From positions 1-55,307 of the forward strand of contig CALLRP010000050.1 in NCBI GenBank assembly GCA_938014335.1: DNA of 55,307 bases, read 5' to 3'. The DNA comes from an uncultured bacterium. GTDB taxonomy: Bacteria; Hydrogenedentota; Hydrogenedentia; Hydrogenedentales; Hydrogenedentaceae. Shown here piece by piece: positions 46,929 through 55,307 of the stretch. The notes under the pieces were generated by a model. That model had not been told where the DNA came from and did no database searches. It saw only the letters and a list, made by a program, of their open reading frames with translations. Made by a program: the position numbers and the translations under genes. Every line of letters starts with the position of its first letter. The first letter of the stretch is position 1.

Positions 46929-47291
46929 AAATTTTCCATTTTTACCATAATAATACCAGTAAAAAATTTCTTGCAAATATTCATCAGTCAATATAATTAC
47001 AAATGAGAGAACAAAAAATCTCTATGTAATTATATGCTTGTCGCCCTGAATATTAAATGCACAACTATAAATTGCCCCCTTATTTTGTATTTATATTTTA
47101 CATTATATTTTTGTATCCTTTAATAGTAAAAATCTAAAATAGTTAATAAAAACAAGTTTTTTCTTGACTTTCACAATATATTGTGGTATTGTAATAATTT
47201 GCACTCTATATAATGTGATTTTTGATATAATAGAAGACAAAAAGAAATAGAATGAAAAGATAGCAATAAATATTTATTAAAGGTTTGAAAT
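46929..47291. other. 363-base divergent gap between the radical SAM gene and fliQ
   Basis: The stretch is strongly A+T-rich and contains the fliQ promoter (47164-47192). I see no gene and no fliP fragment. A short in-frame extension of the radical SAM gene could begin at TTG 46991. Confidence 0.55.
47164..47192 (+). promoter_or_regulatory. Promoter of the fliQ-flhG operon
   Basis: TTGACT (47164-47169), a 17-base spacer and TATTGT (47187-47192) with an extended -10 TG one base upstream (47184-47185) lie about 100 bases before fliQ. Additional TATAAT boxes at 47209-47214 and 47226-47231 lack matching -35 elements. The flagellar operon thus has its own promoter just after the accessory island. 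Confidence 0.5.
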
Positions 47292-47564
47292 ATGTCAACA
47301 GATATCCTTGTTGAGGTGGGACGAAAAGCCATTTGGGTGACCCTTATGGTCTCTGCTCCGATGTTGCTTACAGGGATGCTGGTCGGACTTGTCATCAGCA
47401 TTCTGCAATCCGTGACACAAATTCAAGAAATTACGCTCACTTTTGTGCCGAAGATTTTGGCTGTGTTTATTGTTTTCTTGATTGCTCTTCCATGGATTTC
47501 GAGCGTATTGATTGTTTTTACTCAAGACTTGTTTAATCAAATCCTTGAATTTTCACGATTATGA
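47292..47564 (+). CDS. fliQ: Flagellar export apparatus protein FliQ
   Basis: FliQ is a two-helix subunit of the export gate at the base of the flagellum. The 90-residue protein has the standard length. The N-terminus ILVEVGRKAIWVTLMVSAPMLLTGMLVGLVISILQ and the motif TQIQEITLTFVPKI are characteristic. Normally fliP precedes fliQ, but here fliP is absent and the accessory island is upstream. It overlaps nothing and is followed 14 bases later by fliR. Confidence 0.95.
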   Translation: MSTDILVEVGRKAIWVTLMVSAPMLLTGMLVGLVISILQSVTQIQEITLTFVPKILAVFIVFLIALPWISSVLIVFTQDLFNQILEFSRL

Positions 47565-47578
47565 AGGATTAATTATGG

Positions 47579-48373
47579 ATGGATGAAATTTTTCCGACAG
47601 GCATATTTGAAGTAGATGTTTTTTTGTTCTTTATACTTGTCTTGATGCGAGTGCTCGGACTTTTTGTTTCTATGCCGATTTTAGGTTCGCGAAATGTTCC
47701 TATGATGGTTAAAGCAGGATTGGCTGGATTAATCGCTATAATCCTTGTATCCCTTATATCTCCCTTGCCTCAGGGTATACCACGAAGTTTTGGGGCTTTT
47801 TTGGTTGTAGGCGGGTACGAATTTCTTATTGGAATTGGGATAGGTTTTATCGTTTCTTTGATGTTTTCTGCTGTTCAGATAGCCGGTGAGATTATGGACT
47901 TACAAAGTGGTTTTGGGATGATGAATATTTTTAATCCTGCAATGGAAACTCAGTTTCCTATTTTCGGTTTTTACTTATTTATTCTTTGGGGAATGTTTTT
48001 CCTGTGGACTAATAGTCATCTGGTAGTATTCCAAATCTTAGGAGAGAGTTATAAAACTTTGCCTATAGGTATTATTAACCCACTTGATAGAGACTTCGGT
48101 TGGGAAATAGCAAAGTTAGGACAAACGATGTTTTTATATGGTGTGCGTCTTGCGGGTCCTGTGATTGTGACAATGATACTAACCTATGCCGTGATGGGGA
48201 TATTAGGAAGAGCTATTCCTCAAATACATCTTTTAGTTATTGGTTTCCCTATTACGATTGGTTTAGGAATGATTGTTGTGGGTATTTCATTAGGTATTTA
48301 TATTGGTGTATTCGAAGATATGGCACAAGAAATGGTTCGTGAAGTTCAACTATTCATACGAGGTTTAGGATAG
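47579..48373 (+). CDS. fliR: Flagellar export apparatus protein FliR
   Basis: FliR is an integral membrane part of the export gate (264 residues). Typical parts are LMRVLGLFVSMPILGSRNVP, GFIVSLMFSAVQIAGEIMDLQSGFGMMNIFNP and LLVIGFPITIGLGM. The start is ATG 47579 with AAGGA upstream; an ATG four bases earlier is followed by a stop. The stop is six bases before flhB. Confidence 0.96.
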   Translation: MDEIFPTGIFEVDVFLFFILVLMRVLGLFVSMPILGSRNVPMMVKAGLAGLIAIILVSLISPLPQGIPRSFGAFLVVGGYEFLIGIGIGFIVSLMFSAVQIAGEIMDLQSGFGMMNIFNPAMETQFPIFGFYLFILWGMFFLWTNSHLVVFQILGESYKTLPIGIINPLDRDFGWEIAKLGQTMFLYGVRLAGPVIVTMILTYAVMGILGRAIPQIHLLVIGFPITIGLGMIVVGISLGIYIGVFEDMAQEMVREVQLFIRGLG

Positions 48374-48379
48374 CAACTT

Positions 48380-49498
48380 ATGCCAGAAGATATTGGAGGT
48401 GAAAAAGTTTTTCCGCCTACCCCACGAAAGAAAGAGCGGGCACGGGAGGAAGGGAATGTTGCACGGAGCCAGGAATTGACTTCGGCTATCGGCTTGAGTT
48501 CTGCTATGGTAGCGTTATGGTTTATTGCACCTTTGACTTTTCAACATTTACTTCGTGTGATGCGACATTATTTTGAAGAACCGTGGCAACCAATTTATGA
48601 TTACAGACAACTTCAATCGTTCATGCTGGAAGTAGGTATTTATATCGGAATAGGGACATTGCCTTACATTTTAATTATGATGGCAGCAGGATTGGCAATT
48701 GCATACACACAAGTAGGTTTGCTCTGGACGGGGAAACCTCTTATTCCAAAATTAAACCGAATTAATCCTATCTCCGGTTTTAATCGTTTCTTTTCGTTGC
48801 GAGCTCTTTATGAGTTGGGGAAAAATATTGCAAAACTGGCTCTTTTATTGGTCATGGTGTATTACGCACTCCGTAATCGGTGGACAGAACTTGTGGTATT
48901 GCCCAATTATTCTATTATGGATATTTTATATGTCTCTGGAGAGTTGTTCCTTGCGGTCTGGTGGCGAGTGGCTCTTGTCATGCTGGTATTGGGCATCGCC
49001 GATTATGGATTTCAATGGTGGCAACGCGAACAGGATTTGCGTATGACGGTACGTGAAATGCGAGAGGAGATGAAGGAAATGGAAGGAGACCCTGCTATTA
49101 AGAGACGCGTTCGGCAGATGCAGAGGCAAATTGCTTATCAACGCATGTTACGCGAAGTTCCTAAAGCGGATGTTATCATAACAAACCCGACGGAATTTGC
49201 AGTTGCTCTGCGATATGATTTAAGCACTATGCCCGCTCCGGTTGTCGTTGCCAAAGGAGCACGTATTATAGCGGAACGCATTCGCGAGATAGCAGTTCGC
49301 CATCAGGTTCCCATAGTGCAAAAACCGGAACTTGCACGAACATTATATAAAACGGTTGAAGTGGGACAGACCGTACCCGAAAATCTTTTCCGTGCGGTTG
49401 CGGAAGTATTAGCCTTTGTGTATCGTATTGACCGCAGGGAAGAAAAACGGCGCGAACGGCAGGAATTTTTACTTAAAGAAAACCGTAAAACAGCATAG
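48380..49498 (+). CDS. flhB: Flagellar export switch protein FlhB
   Basis: FlhB has four N-terminal helices and a cytosolic domain that self-cleaves to switch export specificity. The 372-residue protein starts EKVFPPTPRKKERAREEGNVARSQEL, the classical FlhB N-terminus. The cleavage motif is NPTE (Asn269-Pro270-Thr271-Glu272; most enzymes have His at the last position), followed by AVALRYD. The C-terminal tail after VPENLFRAVAEVLAFVYRI is short and charged. flhA follows 9 bases later. Confidence 0.97.
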   Translation: MPEDIGGEKVFPPTPRKKERAREEGNVARSQELTSAIGLSSAMVALWFIAPLTFQHLLRVMRHYFEEPWQPIYDYRQLQSFMLEVGIYIGIGTLPYILIMMAAGLAIAYTQVGLLWTGKPLIPKLNRINPISGFNRFFSLRALYELGKNIAKLALLLVMVYYALRNRWTELVVLPNYSIMDILYVSGELFLAVWWRVALVMLVLGIADYGFQWWQREQDLRMTVREMREEMKEMEGDPAIKRRVRQMQRQIAYQRMLREVPKADVIITNPTEFAVALRYDLSTMPAPVVVAKGARIIAERIREIAVRHQVPIVQKPELARTLYKTVEVGQTVPENLFRAVAEVLAFVYRIDRREEKRRERQEFLLKENRKTA

Positions 49499-49507
49499 GA
49501 ATAAAAC

Positions 49508-51604
49508 ATGGCGGTAGCACCAGCAACACGCGTCCAACCAGCCAATGTCTGGAACTTGGCACGGAGTCCCGACATTGCATTGGCTATTTGTGTGGTAGGT
49601 GTACTGGTGGTGCTTATTATTCCTATCCCGAAAGTGTTAATGGACTTGCTATTAACACTCAATATTTCTCTATCCGTTGTAGTGCTTTTATCTTCGATGT
49701 ATTTGCAAAGGGCGGTAGATTTTTCTATTTTCCCATCATTATTATTAATTCTTACCCTGTTCCGATTAAGTCTCAATGTTGCTTCTACACGACTCATCTT
49801 GGCTCAGGCAGATGCGGGTTCGGTGATTCGTGCTTTTGGGACTTTTGTTACTTATGGAAATATTTTTGTCGGTATTGTTATTTTCATCATACTTGTGGTT
49901 ATTCAATTTGTTGTGATTACCCGAGGTGCTACACGCATTTCTGAGGTAGCTGCACGGTTCACTTTAGATGCCATGCCCGGCAAGCAAATGGGTGTAGACT
50001 CTGACCTGAACGCAGGACTTATCACGGAAGAACAAGCTCGACAGCGTCGCCGTGATATTGAACGCGAAGCGGATTTTTATGGGGCTATGGATGGTGCTAC
50101 TAAATTTGTTCGTGGTGATGCGATAGCCGGATTAATTATTACCATTGTCAATATCTCGGTAGGGCTTGTGATTGGTGTGTTAATGAATGGAATGTCTTTA
50201 GCGGATGCAGCGAGGATATATACTCAACTTACAATTGGTGATGGTCTGGTTTCACAAATCCCTGCTTTGATGATTTCCACTGCAGCGGGTTTAGTTGTTA
50301 CACGAACCGTATCCGAAGAAACGAGTTTAGGCGCAGATGTTACCGTTCAGTTCAGCCGTTATCCACGGGCATTAGGTGTATCGGCGGGTTTATTAGGGCT
50401 TTTTGGGATAGTACCCGGTATGCCCTTTGGACCTTTCATCATGGTGGGATTGGTACTTGGGTTTATTGCGTATATGTCCGCACAGGTACAAAGAGAAAAA
50501 GAAATAAAAGCAAAGCAGGAAGAAGAACTCAGCAAAAAAGCGAAAGAAAAACCCGAAAGTCCCACAGAGCGAGCAGAAGCCTTGCTCACAATTGACCCGA
50601 TTAAGGTAGAATTAGGTTTTGCTCTTATTAAATTAGCAGACCGTTCACAAGGGGGCGATTTACTCTCTCGGGTGCAGAAAATTCGCGAGCAGATGGCAGT
50701 ACAAATGGGCTTTGTTGTGCCAGTTGTGCGAATTGTAGATAATTTACTACTAAAGCCAACACAGTATTGTATAAAAATTCGAGAGGCAACGGTCGGTTCA
50801 TACGAATTACTCCCTGACCATTACCTTGCTATGAACCCAGGAATAGTAGATGAAACCATTCAGGGGATTGAAACCACAGAGCCTGCGTTTGGCTTGCCGG
50901 CATTATGGATACCAGCAAGTCAAAAGGAACAGGCAGAAAATGCAGGTTATACAGTGGTCGAACCTTCTGCTGTATTGGCAACACATTTATCTGAAATTCT
51001 TTCTACGCATGCCGGAGAATTATTAACCCGTGAGGAAGTGCAACGACTTCTGAAGCGATTAAAACAAACATCACCCACAGTAGTAGATGAAATGATACCG
51101 AATATCCTTTCTTACGGAGAGGTTCAGAAGGTATTACAAAATTTACTTCGGGAGCGTGTATCCATTCGCAATCTTGAAGTGATTTGTGAGGTTTTGTGTG
51201 ATTATGGTCCAAGGACAAAGGATACGGATGTATTAACGGAATATGTTCGTCATGCATTAGCACGGACGATTTGTTCTCCGCTTGTGGATGAGAATAATAT
51301 TCTACGAATTGTGACTCTCTCTCCTGCATTGGAACAGGAAATATTAGAAGCCGTTAAGAAAAGTGATGGAGGGGAATATATACCGGTTTCGCCTCAGCGT
51401 TCCCAACAGATTTGCGAGAATACGGCCAAGGCAATTCAGCGTCTTGTGCTGGAAGGGTACGAACCTATTGTTGTTTGCACTGCAAATGTGCGTCGCTTCT
51501 TACATCGAATTATAGAACGCAAATTACCGAAAGTCCGCGTTCTTTCGTATAATGAAATAGATGCCTCTGTTAAAGTTGAGATTGAAGGACAGGTAGAAGC
51601 CTGA
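49508..51604 (+). CDS. flhA: Flagellar export gate protein FlhA
   Basis: FlhA is the large export-gate component with eight helices and a cytosolic chaperone-docking domain (698 residues). Diagnostic parts are SLNVASTRLIL, the conserved FHIPEP-region equivalent RFTLDAMPGKQMGVDSDLNAGLI, TKFVRGDAIAGLIITIVN and GLVSQIPALMISTAAGLVVTR. The cytosolic part ends with VRRFLHRIIERKLPKVRVLSYNEI. The stop codon shares one base with the ATG of flhF. Confidence 0.97.
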   Translation: MAVAPATRVQPANVWNLARSPDIALAICVVGVLVVLIIPIPKVLMDLLLTLNISLSVVVLLSSMYLQRAVDFSIFPSLLLILTLFRLSLNVASTRLILAQADAGSVIRAFGTFVTYGNIFVGIVIFIILVVIQFVVITRGATRISEVAARFTLDAMPGKQMGVDSDLNAGLITEEQARQRRRDIEREADFYGAMDGATKFVRGDAIAGLIITIVNISVGLVIGVLMNGMSLADAARIYTQLTIGDGLVSQIPALMISTAAGLVVTRTVSEETSLGADVTVQFSRYPRALGVSAGLLGLFGIVPGMPFGPFIMVGLVLGFIAYMSAQVQREKEIKAKQEEELSKKAKEKPESPTERAEALLTIDPIKVELGFALIKLADRSQGGDLLSRVQKIREQMAVQMGFVVPVVRIVDNLLLKPTQYCIKIREATVGSYELLPDHYLAMNPGIVDETIQGIETTEPAFGLPALWIPASQKEQAENAGYTVVEPSAVLATHLSEILSTHAGELLTREEVQRLLKRLKQTSPTVVDEMIPNILSYGEVQKVLQNLLRERVSIRNLEVICEVLCDYGPRTKDTDVLTEYVRHALARTICSPLVDENNILRIVTLSPALEQEILEAVKKSDGGEYIPVSPQRSQQICENTAKAIQRLVLEGYEPIVVCTANVRRFLHRIIERKLPKVRVLSYNEIDASVKVEIEGQVEA

Positions 51605-52923
51605 TGGAAAATAAATTTTTCAAAATACGGTGTAAATATTTGAGCGAGGTCGCTAATAAAATACATGAGTTGTTTGGACCTCAAGCTATTGTTATAAGCA
51701 CTCAGGAAGTTCGAGAAAAAGGAATACGAGGTTGGTTGGGACAAAAAACTTATGAAGTTACAGTGTCCGTGCCAGAACAGACACTATCCGAAGAGAGGAA
51801 AAAATCCATAGCAGAGAAAAAATATCTTGAACATTCCACTTACACTACTTCATCTACAGAGGATGAGACAAAAAAGAAAAAGATAGAAGAGTTTGAGCGT
51901 ATTATCCGTGAGACACAACAGCGATTGAAGCAGAAACCAATCACAGGAAGTGAAATTACGGCTCCACAAAAGGCAAAAGTTTCGGGGGAAACCGAAACAC
52001 CAGTAGTTCCTTTCCCCAAAGAAAAGTTGAGAGAAGCTACGCCTCGTGAAGATATTGTAAAAGCCTTACGAGAAATTCGTGAACTTTTACAGGTTATGTC
52101 GGTAGAAACGACACCCTCAGGGATACCCCAGGAAATTATCCCTTTCTATAAAGACCTTGTTCAGCAGGGAATGTCAAAGCGTTTATCTGCCGACTTAATA
52201 CATTCCGTTCTCCAAAATATGAGCATGGAACATGCACGTGACCCTAAAATTTTTATCGAACGGCTGGCTTTAGAATTACGAAAGCGAATCACCACAACGA
52301 AGGGTATACCGGTTTGTAGTGGTGTGCCTCGCTGGGTTGTCTTTTGTGGTCCTACCGGAGTGGGGAAAACAACCTCACTGGCTAAAATTTCGGCTCATTA
52401 TGCAATTCATGAAAAAGTGCGGGTGGCGATGGCTTCTACCGATACCTATCGTGTTGGGGCAACGGAACAATTAAAAATTTATGCACAAATTATCGGTGTG
52501 CCATTGAAAATTATTGATGATAAAAAAACCGCATGGGAGACCATGCACGAATATTCCCAATACGATTTGGTCTTTTTGGATACAGCAGGAAATAGTCCCT
52601 TTAATACACGGCAGGTCAAGGAACTTCATGAAATATTACAAATAATTAAGCCCTATGAAACGATACTTGTGCTGGGAGCCCATACTCCCCTTGAAGATTT
52701 GCGATATAGTGTCGCTGGATTTTCCTCACTCAAACCAACAAGTCTTGTATTTACAAAGTTAGATGAAACACGCCGTTTTGGCTCGATGATAAGTTTAATT
52801 TTAGAAACCGGTTTACCTGTGGGTTACTTAACACATGGACAGAATGTCCCTGATGATTTTACATTAGCAACCCCAGGCGGAATTGTTGAACTATTAATAG
52901 AAGGAAAACGAAACCGTGGCTGA
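51604..52923 (+). CDS. flhF: Signal-recognition-type GTPase FlhF
   Basis: FlhF is an SRP-family GTPase that sets the position of flagella. The 439-residue protein has a variable basic N-terminal B domain and a GTPase C-terminus with P-loop VFCGPTGVGKTTSLAK, G2-like DTYRVGATEQL, G3 FLDTAGNSP (the family usually has DTAGRS, so Arg is replaced by Asn), and G4 TKLDE. It begins at ATG 51604 (TGATG junction with flhA) and overlaps flhG by eight bases. Confidence 0.96.
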   Translation: MENKFFKIRCKYLSEVANKIHELFGPQAIVISTQEVREKGIRGWLGQKTYEVTVSVPEQTLSEERKKSIAEKKYLEHSTYTTSSTEDETKKKKIEEFERIIRETQQRLKQKPITGSEITAPQKAKVSGETETPVVPFPKEKLREATPREDIVKALREIRELLQVMSVETTPSGIPQEIIPFYKDLVQQGMSKRLSADLIHSVLQNMSMEHARDPKIFIERLALELRKRITTTKGIPVCSGVPRWVVFCGPTGVGKTTSLAKISAHYAIHEKVRVAMASTDTYRVGATEQLKIYAQIIGVPLKIIDDKKTAWETMHEYSQYDLVFLDTAGNSPFNTRQVKELHEILQIIKPYETILVLGAHTPLEDLRYSVAGFSSLKPTSLVFTKLDETRRFGSMISLILETGLPVGYLTHGQNVPDDFTLATPGGIVELLIEGKRNRG

Positions 52924-53788
52924 CCAGGCAGAAAAATTAAGAAAATTGGCAGGACAAACCAAAAAGCAATGTAGAGTAATTGCCATTACCAGTGGAAAAG
53001 GTGGAGTTGGCAAGACCAGTGTCAGTGTCAATCTTGCTCTTGCATTGGCAACTCAAGGGGCACGTGTTGTCCTCGTGGATACGGACCTCGGACTGGGGAA
53101 TGTTGAAGTTTTAATGGGCTTGCATTCCTTTTATAATCTGGCACATGTAGTTGAGGGTAGCAAAACATTAGAAGAGGTCGTGATTAAAGCACCGTTAGGA
53201 TTAGAGGTGGTCCCGGGGTCATCGGGATTATCTCGTATTGCAGACCTTGTTGACCGTGACCGTGAACGATTGATAGAGGCTTTATTATCACTTTGTGAAC
53301 GGAGTGATTTCCTCCTTCTGGATACGATGGCAGGTATCGGTAAAAATACGGTTTCATTTTGTACCTCTGCTGATGAAGTATTGTTAGTTACTACGCCTGA
53401 ACCTTCTGCTATTGTTGATGCGTATGCGATGTTAAAAACCATTCATTATCAACGCAATGATGTGGTTATAAAACTAATTGTTAACATGGTGCTCAACTCT
53501 GCCCAGGCACAAGCCGTCGCAACAAAACTGACAAATGTTGCTCAACAATATTTAGGTAGAGGTCTGATTTATCTTGGACATATTGTTCGTGATACTCATG
53601 TGAACCAGTCTGTAATGCAAAGTCAGCCTTTCTTTATCACCTATCCTAATGCTCCTGCAAGCCGATGCGTTGAAGCCATATCACAACGCCTTTTCTATCA
53701 ATCACCCGCGATAGAACCCAAAAAGAAATTAGGTTTCATGAAACGGCTTGCTCAAAACTTCGGCTGGGCTGTCGGAAGCGATATATAA
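52916..53788 (+). CDS. flhG: MinD-like ATPase FlhG (FleN/YlxH)
   Basis: FlhG is a ParA/MinD-type ATPase that limits flagellar number by acting on FlhF. The 290-residue protein has the deviant Walker A SGKGGVGKTS, VLVDTDLGLGNVEVLMGL, LLDTMAGIGKN and EPSAIVDAYAMLK. It starts with GTG at 52916 inside the flhF 3' end. The C-terminal region lacks a clear amphipathic membrane helix longer than that of FlhG proteins generally. The order flhF-flhG matches polar and peritrichous flagellates alike. Confidence 0.95.
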   Translation: MADQAEKLRKLAGQTKKQCRVIAITSGKGGVGKTSVSVNLALALATQGARVVLVDTDLGLGNVEVLMGLHSFYNLAHVVEGSKTLEEVVIKAPLGLEVVPGSSGLSRIADLVDRDRERLIEALLSLCERSDFLLLDTMAGIGKNTVSFCTSADEVLLVTTPEPSAIVDAYAMLKTIHYQRNDVVIKLIVNMVLNSAQAQAVATKLTNVAQQYLGRGLIYLGHIVRDTHVNQSVMQSQPFFITYPNAPASRCVEAISQRLFYQSPAIEPKKKLGFMKRLAQNFGWAVGSDI

Positions 53789-53837
53789 TACCGTTATTTA
53801 TTGAATTTATATAAAAAATATAAGAAAGGTTTTTTGT

Positions 53838-55307
53838 ATGAAGAAGTTTTTTATTCGGTTAACAATATTAACTTTGCTCGTTGTGTTAATACTTATAGGT
53901 ACTGTTATTTTCCGCACAGAACAGGCAAGATGGAAGAAACCCGCTTTTGTTCAAAAGAAAGAGACCCTATCTTTAGCAGATAAAAATGAATATGCAAATC
54001 GGTTAGGTAAAGCACTTACATTTAGAACCATTTCTTATCAAGAAGCAGAAAAAAATAACTGGGAGGAATATAAAAATTTTATTAAGTATTTAGAAGAGAC
54101 TTTTCCACAGGTGCATTTAATCTTAAAAAGAGATATTGTAAATGAGCATAGTTTATTGTTCACCTGGGAAGGGAAAAATCCTACCCTTCCACCTGCATTA
54201 TTTTTGGCTCATTATGATGTAGTGCCTGTGGAACAAGGTACAGAAAATGATTGGAAATATCCCCCATTTGCCGGGAGCGTAGCCGAAGATTATATCTGGG
54301 GACGCGGAGCCCTTGATGTAAAGTGTGGAGTTATAGGTTTATTGGAGGCAGTGAGTTATTGGATACAGCAAGGGTATCAACCTGAAAGGACCTTGCTTTT
54401 TGCTTTTGGACATGATGAAGAAGTTGGAGGTAGAAATGGAGCGAAAAAAATAGCGGAATTATTAAAAGAGCGAGGTATATCGCCTGAATTTAGTTTAGAT
54501 GAGGGAATGTCGGTTAATGAAGGAATAGTCCCAGGGATAGAAGGTCCTGTAGCGCTGATAGGCATTGCGGAAAAAGGGTATTTATCATTAGAACTTTCTG
54601 TAACTACACAGGGAGGCCATTCCTCTACCCCACCTGCAGAAACTTCGATTGGACTCCTCTCCTCCGCAATTTGCAGTATAGAACAAAATCCTATGCCTGC
54701 CCAATTAGCTGGTCCTATCCGCTGGATGTTGGAAGACCTTTCCCCTTATATGAATTTCCCTATGCGAATGGTATGTGCGAATTTGTGGCTGTTTGATAAG
54801 GTATTAACACGCATTTTTGCGACTATCCCCAGTGCCAATTCTGCTCTGCGGACTACTTTTGCACCTACCCTGTTTCATGCTGGAGAGAAGGAAAATGTTT
54901 TGCCAACCCATGCCCGTGCCGTAGTGAATATTCGCCTCCTTCCCGGCGATACCACTGAAAAAGTAATAAGTTATGTTCGTAACATTATAAATAATGAAAA
55001 GATTGAAGTAAAACCCTTCTCTCCGGAAAAGACAGATGAAGCCAGTCCTGTGTCAGACCGAAATGGAGAGGGATATAAATCTATTGTAAGCACCATTCAC
55101 GAGGTATGGGGAAATATTCCCGTTGCCAGTGCTTTAACTTTAGGAGGGACAGATTCTGTTAATTATATTGGTGTGGTAAAAAATCTTTATCGTTTTCAAC
55201 CCTTAAAGTTTACAAAAGAAGATTTGGAACTCATTCATGCTACCAATGAACGCCTACACGTGGACAATTATCTAAAATCGATTGAATTTTATATTCGTTT
55301 ATTACAA
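53838..55307 (+). CDS. M20-family peptidase (PM20D1/carboxypeptidase S-like), cut by the window edge
   Basis: The frame is open from ATG 53838 to the last base (490 codons, no stop), so the end is missing, probably only a few residues. An N-terminal membrane helix (LTILTLLVVLILIGTVIF) anchors it. Metal and catalytic motifs of the family are AHYDVVP, GRGALDVKCG, the GHDEEVGG (Glu-Glu pair) and LDEG. The C-terminal part has HSSTPP, PTHARAVVNIRLLPGD, GGTDSVNY and IHATNERLHVDNYLKSIEFYIRLL, which resembles the PM20D1/CPS1 end. The family hydrolyses N-acyl amino acids or short peptides. GAAAGG lies upstream, and it is 49 bases after flhG. Confidence 0.9.
   Translation, partial: MKKFFIRLTILTLLVVLILIGTVIFRTEQARWKKPAFVQKKETLSLADKNEYANRLGKALTFRTISYQEAEKNNWEEYKNFIKYLEETFPQVHLILKRDIVNEHSLLFTWEGKNPTLPPALFLAHYDVVPVEQGTENDWKYPPFAGSVAEDYIWGRGALDVKCGVIGLLEAVSYWIQQGYQPERTLLFAFGHDEEVGGRNGAKKIAELLKERGISPEFSLDEGMSVNEGIVPGIEGPVALIGIAEKGYLSLELSVTTQGGHSSTPPAETSIGLLSSAICSIEQNPMPAQLAGPIRWMLEDLSPYMNFPMRMVCANLWLFDKVLTRIFATIPSANSALRTTFAPTLFHAGEKENVLPTHARAVVNIRLLPGDTTEKVISYVRNIINNEKIEVKPFSPEKTDEASPVSDRNGEGYKSIVSTIHEVWGNIPVASALTLGGTDSVNYIGVVKNLYRFQPLKFTKEDLELIHATNERLHVDNYLKSIEFYIRLLQ

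Overview
The window looks like a stretch of chromosome from a free-living, flagellated, Gram-negative, probably anaerobic bacterium of moderately low G+C. Reasons: a Sec system with fused SecD-SecF plus YajC, a flagellar export cluster (FliQ, FliR, FlhB, FlhA, FlhF, FlhG), a GspB-like pilot protein, lipoproteins, the MEP isoprenoid enzyme IspG, and a soluble flavin/iron-sulfur electron-transfer operon of the kind used by anaerobes. I cannot place it in a phylum from sequence alone. A Hydrogenedentes-, PVC- or FCB-like lineage would fit, but that is a guess.

Layout. 1-2018: an intergenic hairpin repeat and a secreted/membrane protein with immunoglobulin-like domains. 2035-3273: ispG. 3310-9864: a promoter and a compact four-gene redox operon (NuoE-like, NuoF-like with extra ferredoxin domain, a NuoG::NfnA fusion, NfnB/GltD-like). 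This is the most interesting system in the window and looks like an electron-bifurcating NADH/NADPH/ferredoxin transhydrogenase of unusual architecture. 9928-13860: purN, a DUF2804 protein, a c-di-GMP/cyclic-nucleotide sensor-like protein and a GNAT. 13861-22053 (minus): ammonium transporter, Kef-type antiporter, and the tgt-yajC-secDF operon with its terminator. 22263-24500: GspB-like protein and a sugar-binding-type lipoprotein. 24609-27352: a 59-residue ferredoxin paired with a radical SAM protein, an HDOD protein and a peroxiredoxin.

27380-36226 (minus): eight closely packed genes, read as DUF4097 protein, ECF sigma factor, small membrane anti-sigma candidate, a 1002-residue surface protein made of carboxypeptidase-regulatory-like repeats, and two ABC-2 exporter pairs. 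This looks like a self-regulated envelope module. 36401-43935: a phospholipase C-like protein, anmK, a divergent DprA-like gene, adk, and a GH2 family glycosidase. 43936-47291 is an accessory island: a palindrome, a Fic pseudogene with four frameshifts, and a strongly A+T-rich radical SAM protein with a CYTH-like C-terminus. 47292-53788: the flagellar export and number-control operon. 53838-end: an M20 peptidase cut by the window edge.

Several standard sigma-70-type promoters can be read (purN, GH2, fliQ, and an overlapping divergent pair for anmK and the dprA-like gene). No tRNA, rRNA, CRISPR array or intact insertion sequence was seen.
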